DNA from: Gammaproteobacteria bacterium UBA7310
GTDB lineage: Bacteria; Pseudomonadota; Gammaproteobacteria; Pseudomonadales; Ketobacteraceae
Length of the DNA: 64,000 bases
NCBI GenBank assembly: GCA_002471665.1
Contig: DKQK01000028.1
Coordinates: forward strand, 156,367-220,366
Direction: 5' to 3'
In this document: in pieces, positions 49,415 through 57,218 of the stretch
Layout: every line of letters begins with the position of its first letter
Numbering within the stretch: position 1 is the stretch's first letter
Program-made: the position numbers and the translations under genes
The notes under the pieces: generated by a model
What the model saw: only the letters and a program-made list of their open reading frames with translations
What the model was told of the DNA's origin: nothing
The model's database searches: none

Positions 49415-49918
49415 ATGATAGTTGATGATAGTTTGAATTGTATATTACCACGAATGCTTAGTATCAAGTCTGACGACCTTCCCAGCAGAATGGATCTGGA
49501 AGCCGCTGGCGATCAAATGGTCCTGTCCACGTCAGCTGGTTCCGAAGTAGCACTTTCGTTCTTCGATGAGCTGGTTAGCGCGTTGGAGTCCGCCGGGGCC
49601 ACCGCGTTGTACGCGCGCCTGTTTGATTCATCCTCCGGTGGTGTGCAGGTTTGGCGATACCCTGATAATGAAGACGATGATATCGATCTGGATGGTGCCG
49701 ATATCCTGTTCCTGGGTGACATGGAAGAGGATATTGACGAGATGAAAGAACTGGCGCAAGAGATGGGCGTCGTCCACGATGAATGGCATGAACAGATCAG
49801 CCTGGTGGTACTGGGACAGAATATAGCGCCAGCTGAGATGAGCAAGATTCTAAAAACAGGTGTTCGCACCATCACCGAAGATCAGTTCTGGGACTACATC
49901 GCGGATGAGCCGATGTAG
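49415..49918 (+). CDS. Small acidic protein with BRCT-like C-terminal domain
   Basis: A 167-residue protein, divergent from the signal peptidase-like gene with only 11 bp between the two starts. Residues about 1-90 are mixed, with an 'ALSFFDELVSALESAGA' helix. Residues about 95-162 run 'GADILFLGD', a long acidic helix, 'ISLVVLGQN', 'EMSKILKTG', 'VRTITEDQFWDYI', which matches the order of BRCT elements (LVVG.. strand, K-containing helix, TE..F.. ending in an aromatic). BRCT domains mediate protein or DNA-end binding. A later ATG at 49454 is a possible start. The assignment is by eye and needs a profile search. Its function in this context is unknown. Confidence 0.6.
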   Translation: MIVDDSLNCILPRMLSIKSDDLPSRMDLEAAGDQMVLSTSAGSEVALSFFDELVSALESAGATALYARLFDSSSGGVQVWRYPDNEDDDIDLDGADILFLGDMEEDIDEMKELAQEMGVVHDEWHEQISLVVLGQNIAPAEMSKILKTGVRTITEDQFWDYIADEPM

Positions 49919-50134
49919 CATCGTTGTTGCACTTCAAAGTGGATGCTAAGGTTTAGATGAGCTCGACTTCAGCAATGCCAACCTTTAGATCTTACGTGCA
50001 TCCAACGGCAACCCCATCTCAGAACGCTGCATTATTATCCCACTGATAGCCTTCGCAGGTTCCTGGCGAGTTTCCTCCCGCCACTATCAACTCTATAAAT
50101 CCAGTTCACGTAGTAGCAATGTGCTGCTGCGCAC

Positions 50135-50163
50135 TTACGCGCTCTTGGTTTTTACATTATACT
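50135..50163 (+). promoter_or_regulatory. Putative sigma-70 promoter of the alpha/beta hydrolase gene
   Basis: TATACT at 50158-50163 is a good -10 element. The -35 candidate TTACGC at 50135-50140 is weak and 17 bp away. The expected start site falls on the palindrome at 50169-50188. Confidence 0.4.
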
Positions 50164-50168
50164 TTTCA

Positions 50169-50188
50169 ACCATACGCAACCGTATGGT
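50169..50188. promoter_or_regulatory. 20-bp perfect palindrome, probable operator upstream of the hydrolase
   Basis: Arms ACCATACG and CGTATGGT flank a CAAC spacer and are exact reverse complements. It sits just downstream of the -10 element and 31 bp before the start, the position of a repressor site. A TetR-family gene lies directly after the hydrolase (convergent), so TetR repression is likely. I saw no second copy upstream of the TetR gene itself. Confidence 0.65.
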
Positions 50189-50219
50189 GCGTACCTAACA
50201 ACCATAAAGGAGTGTTAAT

Positions 50220-51134
50220 GTGAACAAGATGAGTATTCAGTGGAGTGTTGCAGGTGCTTTGGCTTTCTGTTCCATGGGGGGGATTGCTGAAGTTGTGGAT
50301 GGGGAATACTGCTATTTTTTGCAGGATGGGGTTCAGGTTCCCTTAGAGTACACGTTGACCCGGCCTGATGGATTACCCGCCGGTGAGCAGCGCCCACTGG
50401 TGATAATGATTCATGGGGGAAGTTGGAGTGGTGGCCAACGTGGGGGCTTAGCCAATCTGGCGGGGGATCTGCGTAGCGCGGGTTACGTCGCCGCCACCAT
50501 TGATTATCGGCTAACGCGGGATAACCCGAACAATCCGATGCAGGTAGGCGCGGACTACACCGATATCATCAAAGACGTTAAATGCGCGGTGCGGTATTTC
50601 AGAGCCCAAGGCCAGGCCGGTAATTGGAACATCGATCCGGACAGTATTGCCGTGCTGGGCAGTTCGGCTGGCGGACATTTGGCTACGCAAATAGGCGTGA
50701 GCCGCACAGCATGGGAAGATATGAACGGGCAGTACGCTGGTATATCCAGTGAGCCACAGGCCATTGTGAATTGGTACGGCCCGACGGATTTGGCCTACAA
50801 CCACGCAGCAGTGGCCGCATCACAAGTATCGATCGAGGCTTTGTTGGGTGGTGATCCGAACACAGTTCCAGGCCGCTACAATCAGGCGTCGCCCATCAAC
50901 CATGTGGATGCAAACGATCCACCCATGTTAACCATTCATGGTGCCGAGGATGAAACCGTTCCGGTGGCGGAAAACAGATTGTTTCATGATGCCTTTTTGC
51001 ATGCAGGCGGACAACATCGGTTACATGTCATTGAGGATGCACCCCACGGGTTCGTAAAATCAGGGCCCTATGTGGAGTATTACAACGAAGGCGTGACGAA
51101 AACCGTTCAGTTCTTAGACTGGGTTTTCGAATGA
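50220..51134 (+). CDS. Secreted alpha/beta hydrolase (esterase/lipase-like)
   Basis: A 304-residue alpha/beta hydrolase. An N-terminal hydrophobic stretch ('WSVAGALAFCSMGGIAEVV') looks like a signal peptide. The catalytic set is complete: oxyanion-hole 'MIHGGSWSG', nucleophile 'LGSSAGG', acid 'HGAEDETVP' and a histidine in 'DAPHGF', the arrangement of the BD-FAE/HSL-like esterase families. The start is GTG 50220 with ribosome site aaggag 7 bp upstream; an ATG at 50218 runs straight into TGA. It probably acts on ester substrates in the periplasm or outside the cell; the substrate is unknown. It is convergent with the TetR gene (21-bp overlap of the 3' ends) and the palindrome in its promoter is a likely operator. 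Confidence 0.88.
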   Translation: MNKMSIQWSVAGALAFCSMGGIAEVVDGEYCYFLQDGVQVPLEYTLTRPDGLPAGEQRPLVIMIHGGSWSGGQRGGLANLAGDLRSAGYVAATIDYRLTRDNPNNPMQVGADYTDIIKDVKCAVRYFRAQGQAGNWNIDPDSIAVLGSSAGGHLATQIGVSRTAWEDMNGQYAGISSEPQAIVNWYGPTDLAYNHAAVAASQVSIEALLGGDPNTVPGRYNQASPINHVDANDPPMLTIHGAEDETVPVAENRLFHDAFLHAGGQHRLHVIEDAPHGFVKSGPYVEYYNEGVTKTVQFLDWVFE

Positions 51135-51713
51135 TGCAGTGAGCAGGTTAAAAAGTTCGTCGAGGTATCGCGAACGTTCCTGTTTAGAATCGTTGTGGGG
51201 GCGTGTGTAATCCCCAATTTGATAGTAGACAACCATGCGTGCGCGGACTTTTGCTTGCAGTGAGTTGAAGCCCATGCGTTTGAACAGTCGGGTACAAAAG
51301 TTCAGGCGCAGGTTGTCTACTTCTTTGACCGCACTGAGTGCTGCCGCAAAGTCTTGTGCCCACAATCGCATGGATAAATCGTGTTTTGTGTCTTTGTTTA
51401 GAATAAACTGCAACAAATTTCTCAGCTCTTCCTGCGGTGTGAGCGTTCGCCATTCCTGAAACTCTTGCACAATCGCCTTTTGCTTTTCAAGCCAATAGCC
51501 ACACAGTTCATCTAAAAAAGTTTGTCGGTTTTCGAAGTGCCAATAAAAGCTGCCTTTGGTGACATTCAGTTGTGCCGCCATGGGTTCCACTTTCACCGCG
51601 GCATGCCCTTGTGCTTCCAGCACGTCCAGGCCACAGATGAGCCATTGTTCTTTGGCGTTGGTGTCTTGATGGGTCATATGTTTTCTCATGGCAGAGGGGT
51701 GCTCATTATGCAT
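51114..51713 (-). CDS. TetR-family transcriptional regulator
   Basis: About 199 residues from the most upstream start, or 187 from the ATG at 51677 (MTHQDTNAKEQ). The N-terminal helix-turn-helix region reads 'AAQLNVTKGSFYWHFENRQT', a classical TetR_N motif. The C-terminal ligand-binding half is helical and has no family-specific feature I can name. It ends inside the 3' end of the hydrolase gene, in the opposite direction. It likely represses the hydrolase through the palindrome at 50169-50188, with relief by a small ligand (inference). Confidence 0.85.
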   Translation of the reverse strand: MHNEHPSAMRKHMTHQDTNAKEQWLICGLDVLEAQGHAAVKVEPMAAQLNVTKGSFYWHFENRQTFLDELCGYWLEKQKAIVQEFQEWRTLTPQEELRNLLQFILNKDTKHDLSMRLWAQDFAAALSAVKEVDNLRLNFCTRLFKRMGFNSLQAKVRARMVVYYQIGDYTRPHNDSKQERSRYLDELFNLLTASFENPV

Positions 51714-51788
51714 GGTTAGCCGACCGTTATGAAGCTGTGGTGAATGCGCGCTTTCGTGATGTCTTGTCGTGGCCTCATTCAGTCAGCC

Positions 51789-52691
51789 TCAGCGGCATTG
51801 CAGAATTTGTTCCCGCAGCCAAAGGTGTCCCTGATCCTGGTTCATGGCACGATGCCAGATCAGGTGGAAGGGTGTTTTAGGCAGGTCGAAGGGCAGTTTC
51901 AGCACGCGCAGTTGGTGCTGGTAAATGGGGTATTCCGCCAGCCTGGCAGGTATGGTGGCAATGGCATTGGTTTGCATTACCAGCGAGGGAATGGCAATCA
52001 ACTGCTGAGCCTCGGCCAATATCCGGCGTTCGCCCCCCAGGTTGGCCATGGTTCGCTGAATCAGCTGCTTTTTACCGCCTTTCAGCGCCAGCACAATGTG
52101 CTTCTCGGCAAAGTACTGCTTGGCGGTGATGCGTTTCTTGTAGCGTGGGTTTTCCTTGCGCGCGATGATCACCCAGTCTTCCTCACTGAACAGGCAGGAT
52201 TCCAGCCGGTCATCGTCGGGGGCCTGCATATCAAAGCAAAAGTCGATGTTGCCCTCTTTCAATAATTCCAATGCTTCAGCATTTGCTTCACCGATGGAAT
52301 TGATGCGAAGAGCGCTGGATGCCTGATGTATTCGATCCAACAACGCCGGGAACACGCTCATCTCACCGTATTGGGCAAAAGCGATGGTAAAGGTACGTTG
52401 CGCCTGCAGGGGGTCGAAGGGCTCATCGGATTCCAGCGCCTCCTGGATTTGCCGTAAGGCATCGCGAATGGGGCCCGCCAACTGCAGGGCTTTAGGGGTT
52501 GGTTTCATTCCGGCCCGGGTGCGGATAAATAACGCGTCATTGAAGGTGGTGCGCAGCCGGGCCAGGGCATGACTCACCGCCGGCTGGGTCATGTGCAGGG
52601 CCTCTGCCGCCTGGGACATACGTTTGTGCTGCATGATGGCATCAAAAATAGTCAATAAATTCAGGTCAATAGCGCGTAAATTAAGTTTCAT
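51789..52691 (-). CDS. LysR-family transcriptional regulator
   Basis: A 300-residue LTTR. The N-terminal HTH region reads 'RMSQAAEALHMTQPAVSHAL', followed by the 'R.GM.PTP.A' wing typical of the NodD/NahR/LeuO-like branch. The effector-binding domain (residues about 90-300) is complete. It is divergent from the fatty acid hydroxylase-family gene, with 83 bp between starts, the usual layout for an LTTR and its target. A TGTA-N5-TACA element next to its start is a candidate binding site. The effector is unknown. Confidence 0.9.
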   Translation of the reverse strand: MKLNLRAIDLNLLTIFDAIMQHKRMSQAAEALHMTQPAVSHALARLRTTFNDALFIRTRAGMKPTPKALQLAGPIRDALRQIQEALESDEPFDPLQAQRTFTIAFAQYGEMSVFPALLDRIHQASSALRINSIGEANAEALELLKEGNIDFCFDMQAPDDDRLESCLFSEEDWVIIARKENPRYKKRITAKQYFAEKHIVLALKGGKKQLIQRTMANLGGERRILAEAQQLIAIPSLVMQTNAIATIPARLAEYPIYQHQLRVLKLPFDLPKTPFHLIWHRAMNQDQGHLWLREQILQCR

Positions 52692-52694
52692 GCA

Positions 52695-52707
52695 TGTAGC
52701 TCATACA
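52695..52707. promoter_or_regulatory. Candidate LysR-type T-N11-A box
   Basis: TGTA and TACA arms separated by GCTCA fit the T-N11-A consensus of LysR regulators. It lies 4 bp upstream of the LysR start and in the shared divergent promoter region. The motif is short, so chance occurrence is possible. Confidence 0.35.
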
Positions 52708-52774
52708 ATTTTTGAATTTCACTAATATTATTCAGCATCGTAACCTTGCCGTAAATCAAAAACGGGGATGAGTT

Positions 52775-53641
52775 ATGAATGTTGCGGCACAGGATTACAC
52801 CTTGCTCAGCGTCGCCATCATTATGTTGCTGGTGTTGTATGAATGGGTAACCGGTAAATATCGTGAGGGGCGTAAAACCAAGCAGGATTGGCAGATGTTT
52901 GCGTTGTCCTCCGGGGTATTGGCGGTCATCGAGCGGCCGCTGTTGTTGTTTTGTTGTTTTGGCCTGATGAGTTTGCTGTTGCCGGATCAGCGCAGTCAGT
53001 TGGGCTGGATTGAGGATCGCTACCCGGTATTGGCCGTAGTGGGATTTATTCTGATCGATGAGTTTCTACACGGATGGGCCCATAACTTTTCTCATGAGCG
53101 TAAACCGGCCAATAAATGGCTGGCTATGTTGCAAGCCTACTATAAGAGCGCCCACCGGCCGCATCACATGAACGGCGGCATAGACGGGAAGGGCGAACTG
53201 AGCGTAACCCAAGTGGTGGTGGCAGGTTGGGGCTGGATGTTTGCGTTACCCAATTATTGGTTTGGTTTTATCTGCCTTTATCTTGGCTTGGTGGAAACCT
53301 GGGCCATTGGTACCGCTATCAAGAGTATCTGGGGCATTCATGTGCACACCAACTGGAAATACGATTTGTATCTGTTGAATCACAAAAATCCATGGATTGC
53401 CAAAACCATGTATGCATTGTGTCACGTATTTACTTTTCCAAATCAGCATCATCAGCACCACAGTCGCAGTAAAAACTCGGCACGCAATATGAATAATTTT
53501 CTGGCGCTGTTTGACTGGCTGTTTTGGAAGAAGCTCACCATAGAGAAGCAGCGGCCCAAGGTGTATGGCTGGCGGCAAACGGAGCGCGAAGCCAGCAGTG
53601 CCACGTACCGCTATCTGCACCGTTCTTTAAAAGTAAATTAG
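52775..53641 (+). CDS. Sterol desaturase / fatty acid hydroxylase superfamily membrane protein
   Basis: A 288-residue membrane protein with several hydrophobic helices (residues about 10-30, 45-70, 85-100, 150-185) and the three histidine clusters of the superfamily: 'HGWAHNFSHE' (near residue 99), 'HRPHH' (near 127) and 'HHQHHSRSKN' (near 224). These ligate a di-iron centre in related enzymes that hydroxylate or desaturate lipids. The substrate cannot be read from sequence. It is followed closely (61 bp) by the DUF1302 and DUF1329 genes on the same strand, so it may share a transcription unit with them under control of the divergent LysR regulator. Confidence 0.85.
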   Translation: MNVAAQDYTLLSVAIIMLLVLYEWVTGKYREGRKTKQDWQMFALSSGVLAVIERPLLLFCCFGLMSLLLPDQRSQLGWIEDRYPVLAVVGFILIDEFLHGWAHNFSHERKPANKWLAMLQAYYKSAHRPHHMNGGIDGKGELSVTQVVVAGWGWMFALPNYWFGFICLYLGLVETWAIGTAIKSIWGIHVHTNWKYDLYLLNHKNPWIAKTMYALCHVFTFPNQHHQHHSRSKNSARNMNNFLALFDWLFWKKLTIEKQRPKVYGWRQTEREASSATYRYLHRSLKVN

Positions 53642-53702
53642 CTATCAATGCGCAGGGAATCTTTCAACCAGGGAGCGGTTGGTTGTACTGGTGAGAGGAA
53701 AC

Positions 53703-55838
53703 ATGACAATAATAAGAATAATCCTGGCGCTGTGGATTGTGCCACTGGCACTTCCGGTTTGTGCGTTGAGCTGGGAGGGTGAAGGCTTCACCTTTGGTAT
53801 TAATTCCACCGTAACGCTGTCCAGCAGTTGGCGTGTACAGGAACCTGATGAGGCAAATATTGCCTTCGGCAATAGCGGCAATCTGGTGCAGGTGGGCAAT
53901 CCCATTACTGCGTTGCGATTCCTGCAGCCCACTTTGCAAAGCAATTTGGGCAATGATGGTTTACCTGCACCGGGGGTATATCCCCCTGGAGCCTATGCCA
54001 TTACCGAGCCGCAGGTGTGTGAACAGCAGGGCCTGCCGGTGGATGGATTGAACGCGTGCTGGCTGCCGTATTTTCCCTCCGGGCCCGGCGTTTATAACGA
54101 AAACACGGATGATGGGAATTTGAATTTCTCTACCGGTGTGTTCTCGCAACAGTTGCGCTCGTTGCACGATATTGCCTTGGATTTTGACGATGCGGGTTTT
54201 TTTGCACGGGTGCTGTTGTTCTACGATCACTACATCGAACAGAATGACTTGCCTCACCGGCTCCTTAACAGCGAGGGGCGTGAATTGGTGGGGCAGGACA
54301 TCCGTTTTCTGGATCGCTATTTCTACGCCAATTTATATTACGGTGATGTTCCGGTTTCGTTGCGGGTGGGGCGGCAGGTAATATCCTGGGGTGAAAGCGG
54401 CTTTATCAGCGGCATGAACATATTGCAAAACCCGAGGGATTTTAACCAGTTCGCCATGTCCGGCGGTGATTTAAAACAGGCGTCGATTCCGGTCGAGAGT
54501 TTGTGGTTGTCGTTTGGGGTAACGGAGAACGTGAACGTTGAGGCCTATCTCAAAACCAAGTGGGAACCCAACCGGTTGCCGCCGGCCGGCAGTTACTTCA
54601 GCAGCGCGGACATTATCGGGGCGGGGGGTGATCTGCTGTGCATCAACGGCGGCATGCTGGCGGACGATGATCCACGGCGGGTATGTGTATCGCGCACGGC
54701 AGACAAACCGGCTTCCGATGACGGTGAATTTGGCGTCAAGCTATCCTGGTATGTGCCAGAGCTGAATGATTCTGAGCTGGGATTTTATTATCTGCGTTAT
54801 CACAATCCGTCACCGGTGTTTGGTGCACGGGAGGGGATTCCGGATCGCACCTTGGCGCAATCGCTGCAAGCCAACTATTACTTTCAGTATCCCGAGAATC
54901 TGTCGCTGTTTGGTTTTACGTTCAACACGGTGGCTCCCACAGGCACATCCCTGGCGGGGGAGATCACCTATCGGCGTGACGTGCCGTTGTCGGTGGATAT
55001 CTATGAAATTTTGGGCTCGGCAGTGGGCAATCTGGTCAACATTTTACTTTACGACGAAGCCAATGGTGGTGCGTTGGCGTCTTTGCTGGCCGGTGGCGAC
55101 GTGGATGCGGGGCAGTTGCTGACCGTATTAAGTGGGCTGGTTCCCAATGTGGTGAATGGCCCGGAGGCATTGGACCGCTGGCTGGCGCAGCAACCCACCA
55201 GTGATTTTCGGGATCACGCGGATGAGGGCAATGCCTGCCAGAACACTGATCTGTGTTTTCCCCCTTATCAGATTGAATTGATGCCGCCTTTTTCCGGAGC
55301 GGATGTGCCCACCTATATTGAGCGGGACGCGGTAAAGGCGTCCTTGCTGGCCATTCATACGCTGGGTGGCCACTGGTTGGGTGCGTCGCAGGTGTTGGTC
55401 ATCGGTGAGCTGGGCGCACTCTATATTGTGGATCATCCGCAATACGATGAGCTGCGCCTGTTGACACCGGGCACAGAAGGCCGGGGTGCTCTGGACCCGA
55501 TACCGTCGTTACGAGGCTTGCCCTGTTGTGATCGAAAGCGCTGGTCGGATGGATTTGCCTGGGGCTACGTTTTGCGCGCCAGCGCGGATTACCCCGGTTT
55601 GCCGGGTGGCTTCAGTGTGACGCCGTCGGTGTTGTGGAAGCACGATGTGGCGGGTACTTCACCGTCCGGTTCTGCGGGGTTCGTGGAGGACACTCAGGTG
55701 TTGCGCATGGGGGTGAAGGCCAGCCATGCCTCGGCGATTGATGTAGCTCTGGATTACACCCGCTTTATGGGTAACGAGCGTGCCAACCAATTGCACGATC
55801 GCGACTTTGTCACACTGTCATTGAGTTACACATTCTAA
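53703..55838 (+). CDS. DUF1302 family outer-membrane protein
   Basis: A 711-residue exported protein. ATG 53703 behind 'gagagg' is preferred over an upstream GTG at 53679. The signal peptide (about 22 residues, ending VCA) precedes 'LSWEGEGFTFGINSTVTLSS', and the protein ends 'FVTLSLSYTF' with the C-terminal Phe of an outer-membrane beta-barrel. The 'RVGRQVISWGESGFISGMN' segment and 'NPRDF' are DUF1302 hallmarks. DUF1302 genes almost always accompany DUF1329, as here (30 bp between them), and are often found near lipid or steroid degradation genes in Pseudomonas-like bacteria. A role in uptake or export of a hydrophobic molecule is likely but not established. Confidence 0.88.
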   Translation: MTIIRIILALWIVPLALPVCALSWEGEGFTFGINSTVTLSSSWRVQEPDEANIAFGNSGNLVQVGNPITALRFLQPTLQSNLGNDGLPAPGVYPPGAYAITEPQVCEQQGLPVDGLNACWLPYFPSGPGVYNENTDDGNLNFSTGVFSQQLRSLHDIALDFDDAGFFARVLLFYDHYIEQNDLPHRLLNSEGRELVGQDIRFLDRYFYANLYYGDVPVSLRVGRQVISWGESGFISGMNILQNPRDFNQFAMSGGDLKQASIPVESLWLSFGVTENVNVEAYLKTKWEPNRLPPAGSYFSSADIIGAGGDLLCINGGMLADDDPRRVCVSRTADKPASDDGEFGVKLSWYVPELNDSELGFYYLRYHNPSPVFGAREGIPDRTLAQSLQANYYFQYPENLSLFGFTFNTVAPTGTSLAGEITYRRDVPLSVDIYEILGSAVGNLVNILLYDEANGGALASLLAGGDVDAGQLLTVLSGLVPNVVNGPEALDRWLAQQPTSDFRDHADEGNACQNTDLCFPPYQIELMPPFSGADVPTYIERDAVKASLLAIHTLGGHWLGASQVLVIGELGALYIVDHPQYDELRLLTPGTEGRGALDPIPSLRGLPCCDRKRWSDGFAWGYVLRASADYPGLPGGFSVTPSVLWKHDVAGTSPSGSAGFVEDTQVLRMGVKASHASAIDVALDYTRFMGNERANQLHDRDFVTLSLSYTF

Positions 55839-55868
55839 AAAAATACTTTAAAACAAGAGGGAAATAAT

Positions 55869-57218
55869 ATGATCCGTTTTATTCGTTGTATGGTCTGTAC
55901 CCTGCTTATATTGATGAGCGTCAGCAATGCCCAGGCTAAAGTCAACGCGGAGCAGGCGCAACAGTTGCAGCAGGCACTGACCCCCGTGGGCGCTGAGCGG
56001 GCGGGCAATGCCGAGGGCACCATTCCCACCTGGCAGGCGGGGCAGATCGAGTACCCGCCGATCAAGCCGGGTATGCACCATCCCAATCCGTTTGCTGACG
56101 ATCAGCCACGGCTGGTGATCAACGCTGCAAATATGAGTGCCCATCAAAGCAAGTTGAGTGCCGCGCACCAGCTCATGTTGCAACGTTATCCTGATTTTCA
56201 ATTAAAGGTGTATCCCACCCGGCGGACCGCAACGTACCCTCAGCGGGTGTATGACGCGGTGTATCAGAATGCGTTGCATGCCGAGCTGGTGGAAGGGGGC
56301 GAAGGGGTGATTCAGGCCACCACCAGCTCCCCCTTTCCCATTCCCGCCAACGCCCATGAGGTGATGTGGAATCACAAGCTTCGTTACCGTGGTGAGGCGG
56401 TACAAACCCACAGCGGCTCGGCAGTGGTGGACAGCAAAGGTCGATACACCCTGCGCAAGACCGATACGCTGATCAAATTCATGTACTCCGATCCGCAGCG
56501 GGATCAGCGTTCCCAGGATGAGTTGGCCATAATGTTGCTGGGTTCCACCACCGCACCCCCCAAGCTGGCCGGAAACAAACTGTTGGTGCACGAATTTATC
56601 AATGCCATGAAGGAGCCGCGTAAATCCTGGATTCATTTGTCGGGGCAGCGTCGAACGCGCAGAGCACCCGATATTGCCTACGATGCACCGGTGCTGATCA
56701 GTGACAGCATTGCCCTGGTGGACAACACGGATATGTTCAGTGGCGCCATGGATCGTTTTGATTGGACATTAAAGGGTAAGCGGGAGCTGTTTGTTCCCTA
56801 TAACGCCTATGCCTTGCACAGTGATCAACGGCAATATGATGAGCTGCTGACCGCTACCCATTTGAATCCCGAGGTGCTGCGTTATGAATTGCATCGAGTG
56901 TGGGTGGTGGAGGCCACTTTGAAAAAAGGGTTTCGGCACCGTTACGGCAAGCGGGTGTTTTACATAGATGAAGACAGCTGGCAGGTTGCGTTGCTGGAAC
57001 AATACGATGGCAAAGGCAATCTGATGAGCCTGGCGGAAGGTCATCCGATCAACTATTACGAGAAGCCACTCTTCTGGTACACCGTGGAAGTGATTTATGA
57101 TCTGGAAAAGGGAATCTATTACGCATCAGGGCTGGATAATCAGGAAAAAATGTACGACTTTTCAGTGAGCCCGAAATCATCCTATTTCGCGCCGGCCACT
57201 CTGTCCCGTTTACGTTAG
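55869..57218 (+). CDS. DUF1329 family periplasmic protein
   Basis: A 449-residue protein with a signal peptide ending AQA and a ribosome site 'agagggaa'. The mature part opens 'KVNAEQAQQLQQALTPVGAE' then 'GN.EGTIP.W', and later has 'MKEPRKSW', 'RAPDIAYD', 'FDWTLKGKRELFVPYNAY' and 'HRVWVVEA', all typical of the family. It is presumed to be periplasmic, working with the DUF1302 outer-membrane protein encoded upstream; a lipid-carrier role has been suggested for such proteins but I treat it as inference. Its 3' end overlaps the convergent thrB gene by 9 bp. Confidence 0.9.
   Translation: MIRFIRCMVCTLLILMSVSNAQAKVNAEQAQQLQQALTPVGAERAGNAEGTIPTWQAGQIEYPPIKPGMHHPNPFADDQPRLVINAANMSAHQSKLSAAHQLMLQRYPDFQLKVYPTRRTATYPQRVYDAVYQNALHAELVEGGEGVIQATTSSPFPIPANAHEVMWNHKLRYRGEAVQTHSGSAVVDSKGRYTLRKTDTLIKFMYSDPQRDQRSQDELAIMLLGSTTAPPKLAGNKLLVHEFINAMKEPRKSWIHLSGQRRTRRAPDIAYDAPVLISDSIALVDNTDMFSGAMDRFDWTLKGKRELFVPYNAYALHSDQRQYDELLTATHLNPEVLRYELHRVWVVEATLKKGFRHRYGKRVFYIDEDSWQVALLEQYDGKGNLMSLAEGHPINYYEKPLFWYTVEVIYDLEKGIYYASGLDNQEKMYDFSVSPKSSYFAPATLSRLR

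Larger units (their letters stand above)
49919..50219 (+). other. Intergenic region with imperfect inverted repeat and hydrolase promoter
   Basis: This gap of about 300 bp holds no convincing gene. An imperfect inverted repeat (TGGATGC at 49940-49946 and GCATCCA at 49998-50004, with an inner CTAAGGTT/AACCTTTAG pair) could fold into a hairpin. A weak promoter and a 20-bp palindrome for the following hydrolase are listed separately. A 66-codon open stretch near 49992-50195 has no start codon and no recognisable product. Confidence 0.5.

Noticed and set aside
49992..50195. 66-codon open stretch in the gap before the hydrolase
   Set aside because: It has no start codon, no ribosome site and no resemblance to a known protein, and it covers the hydrolase promoter.
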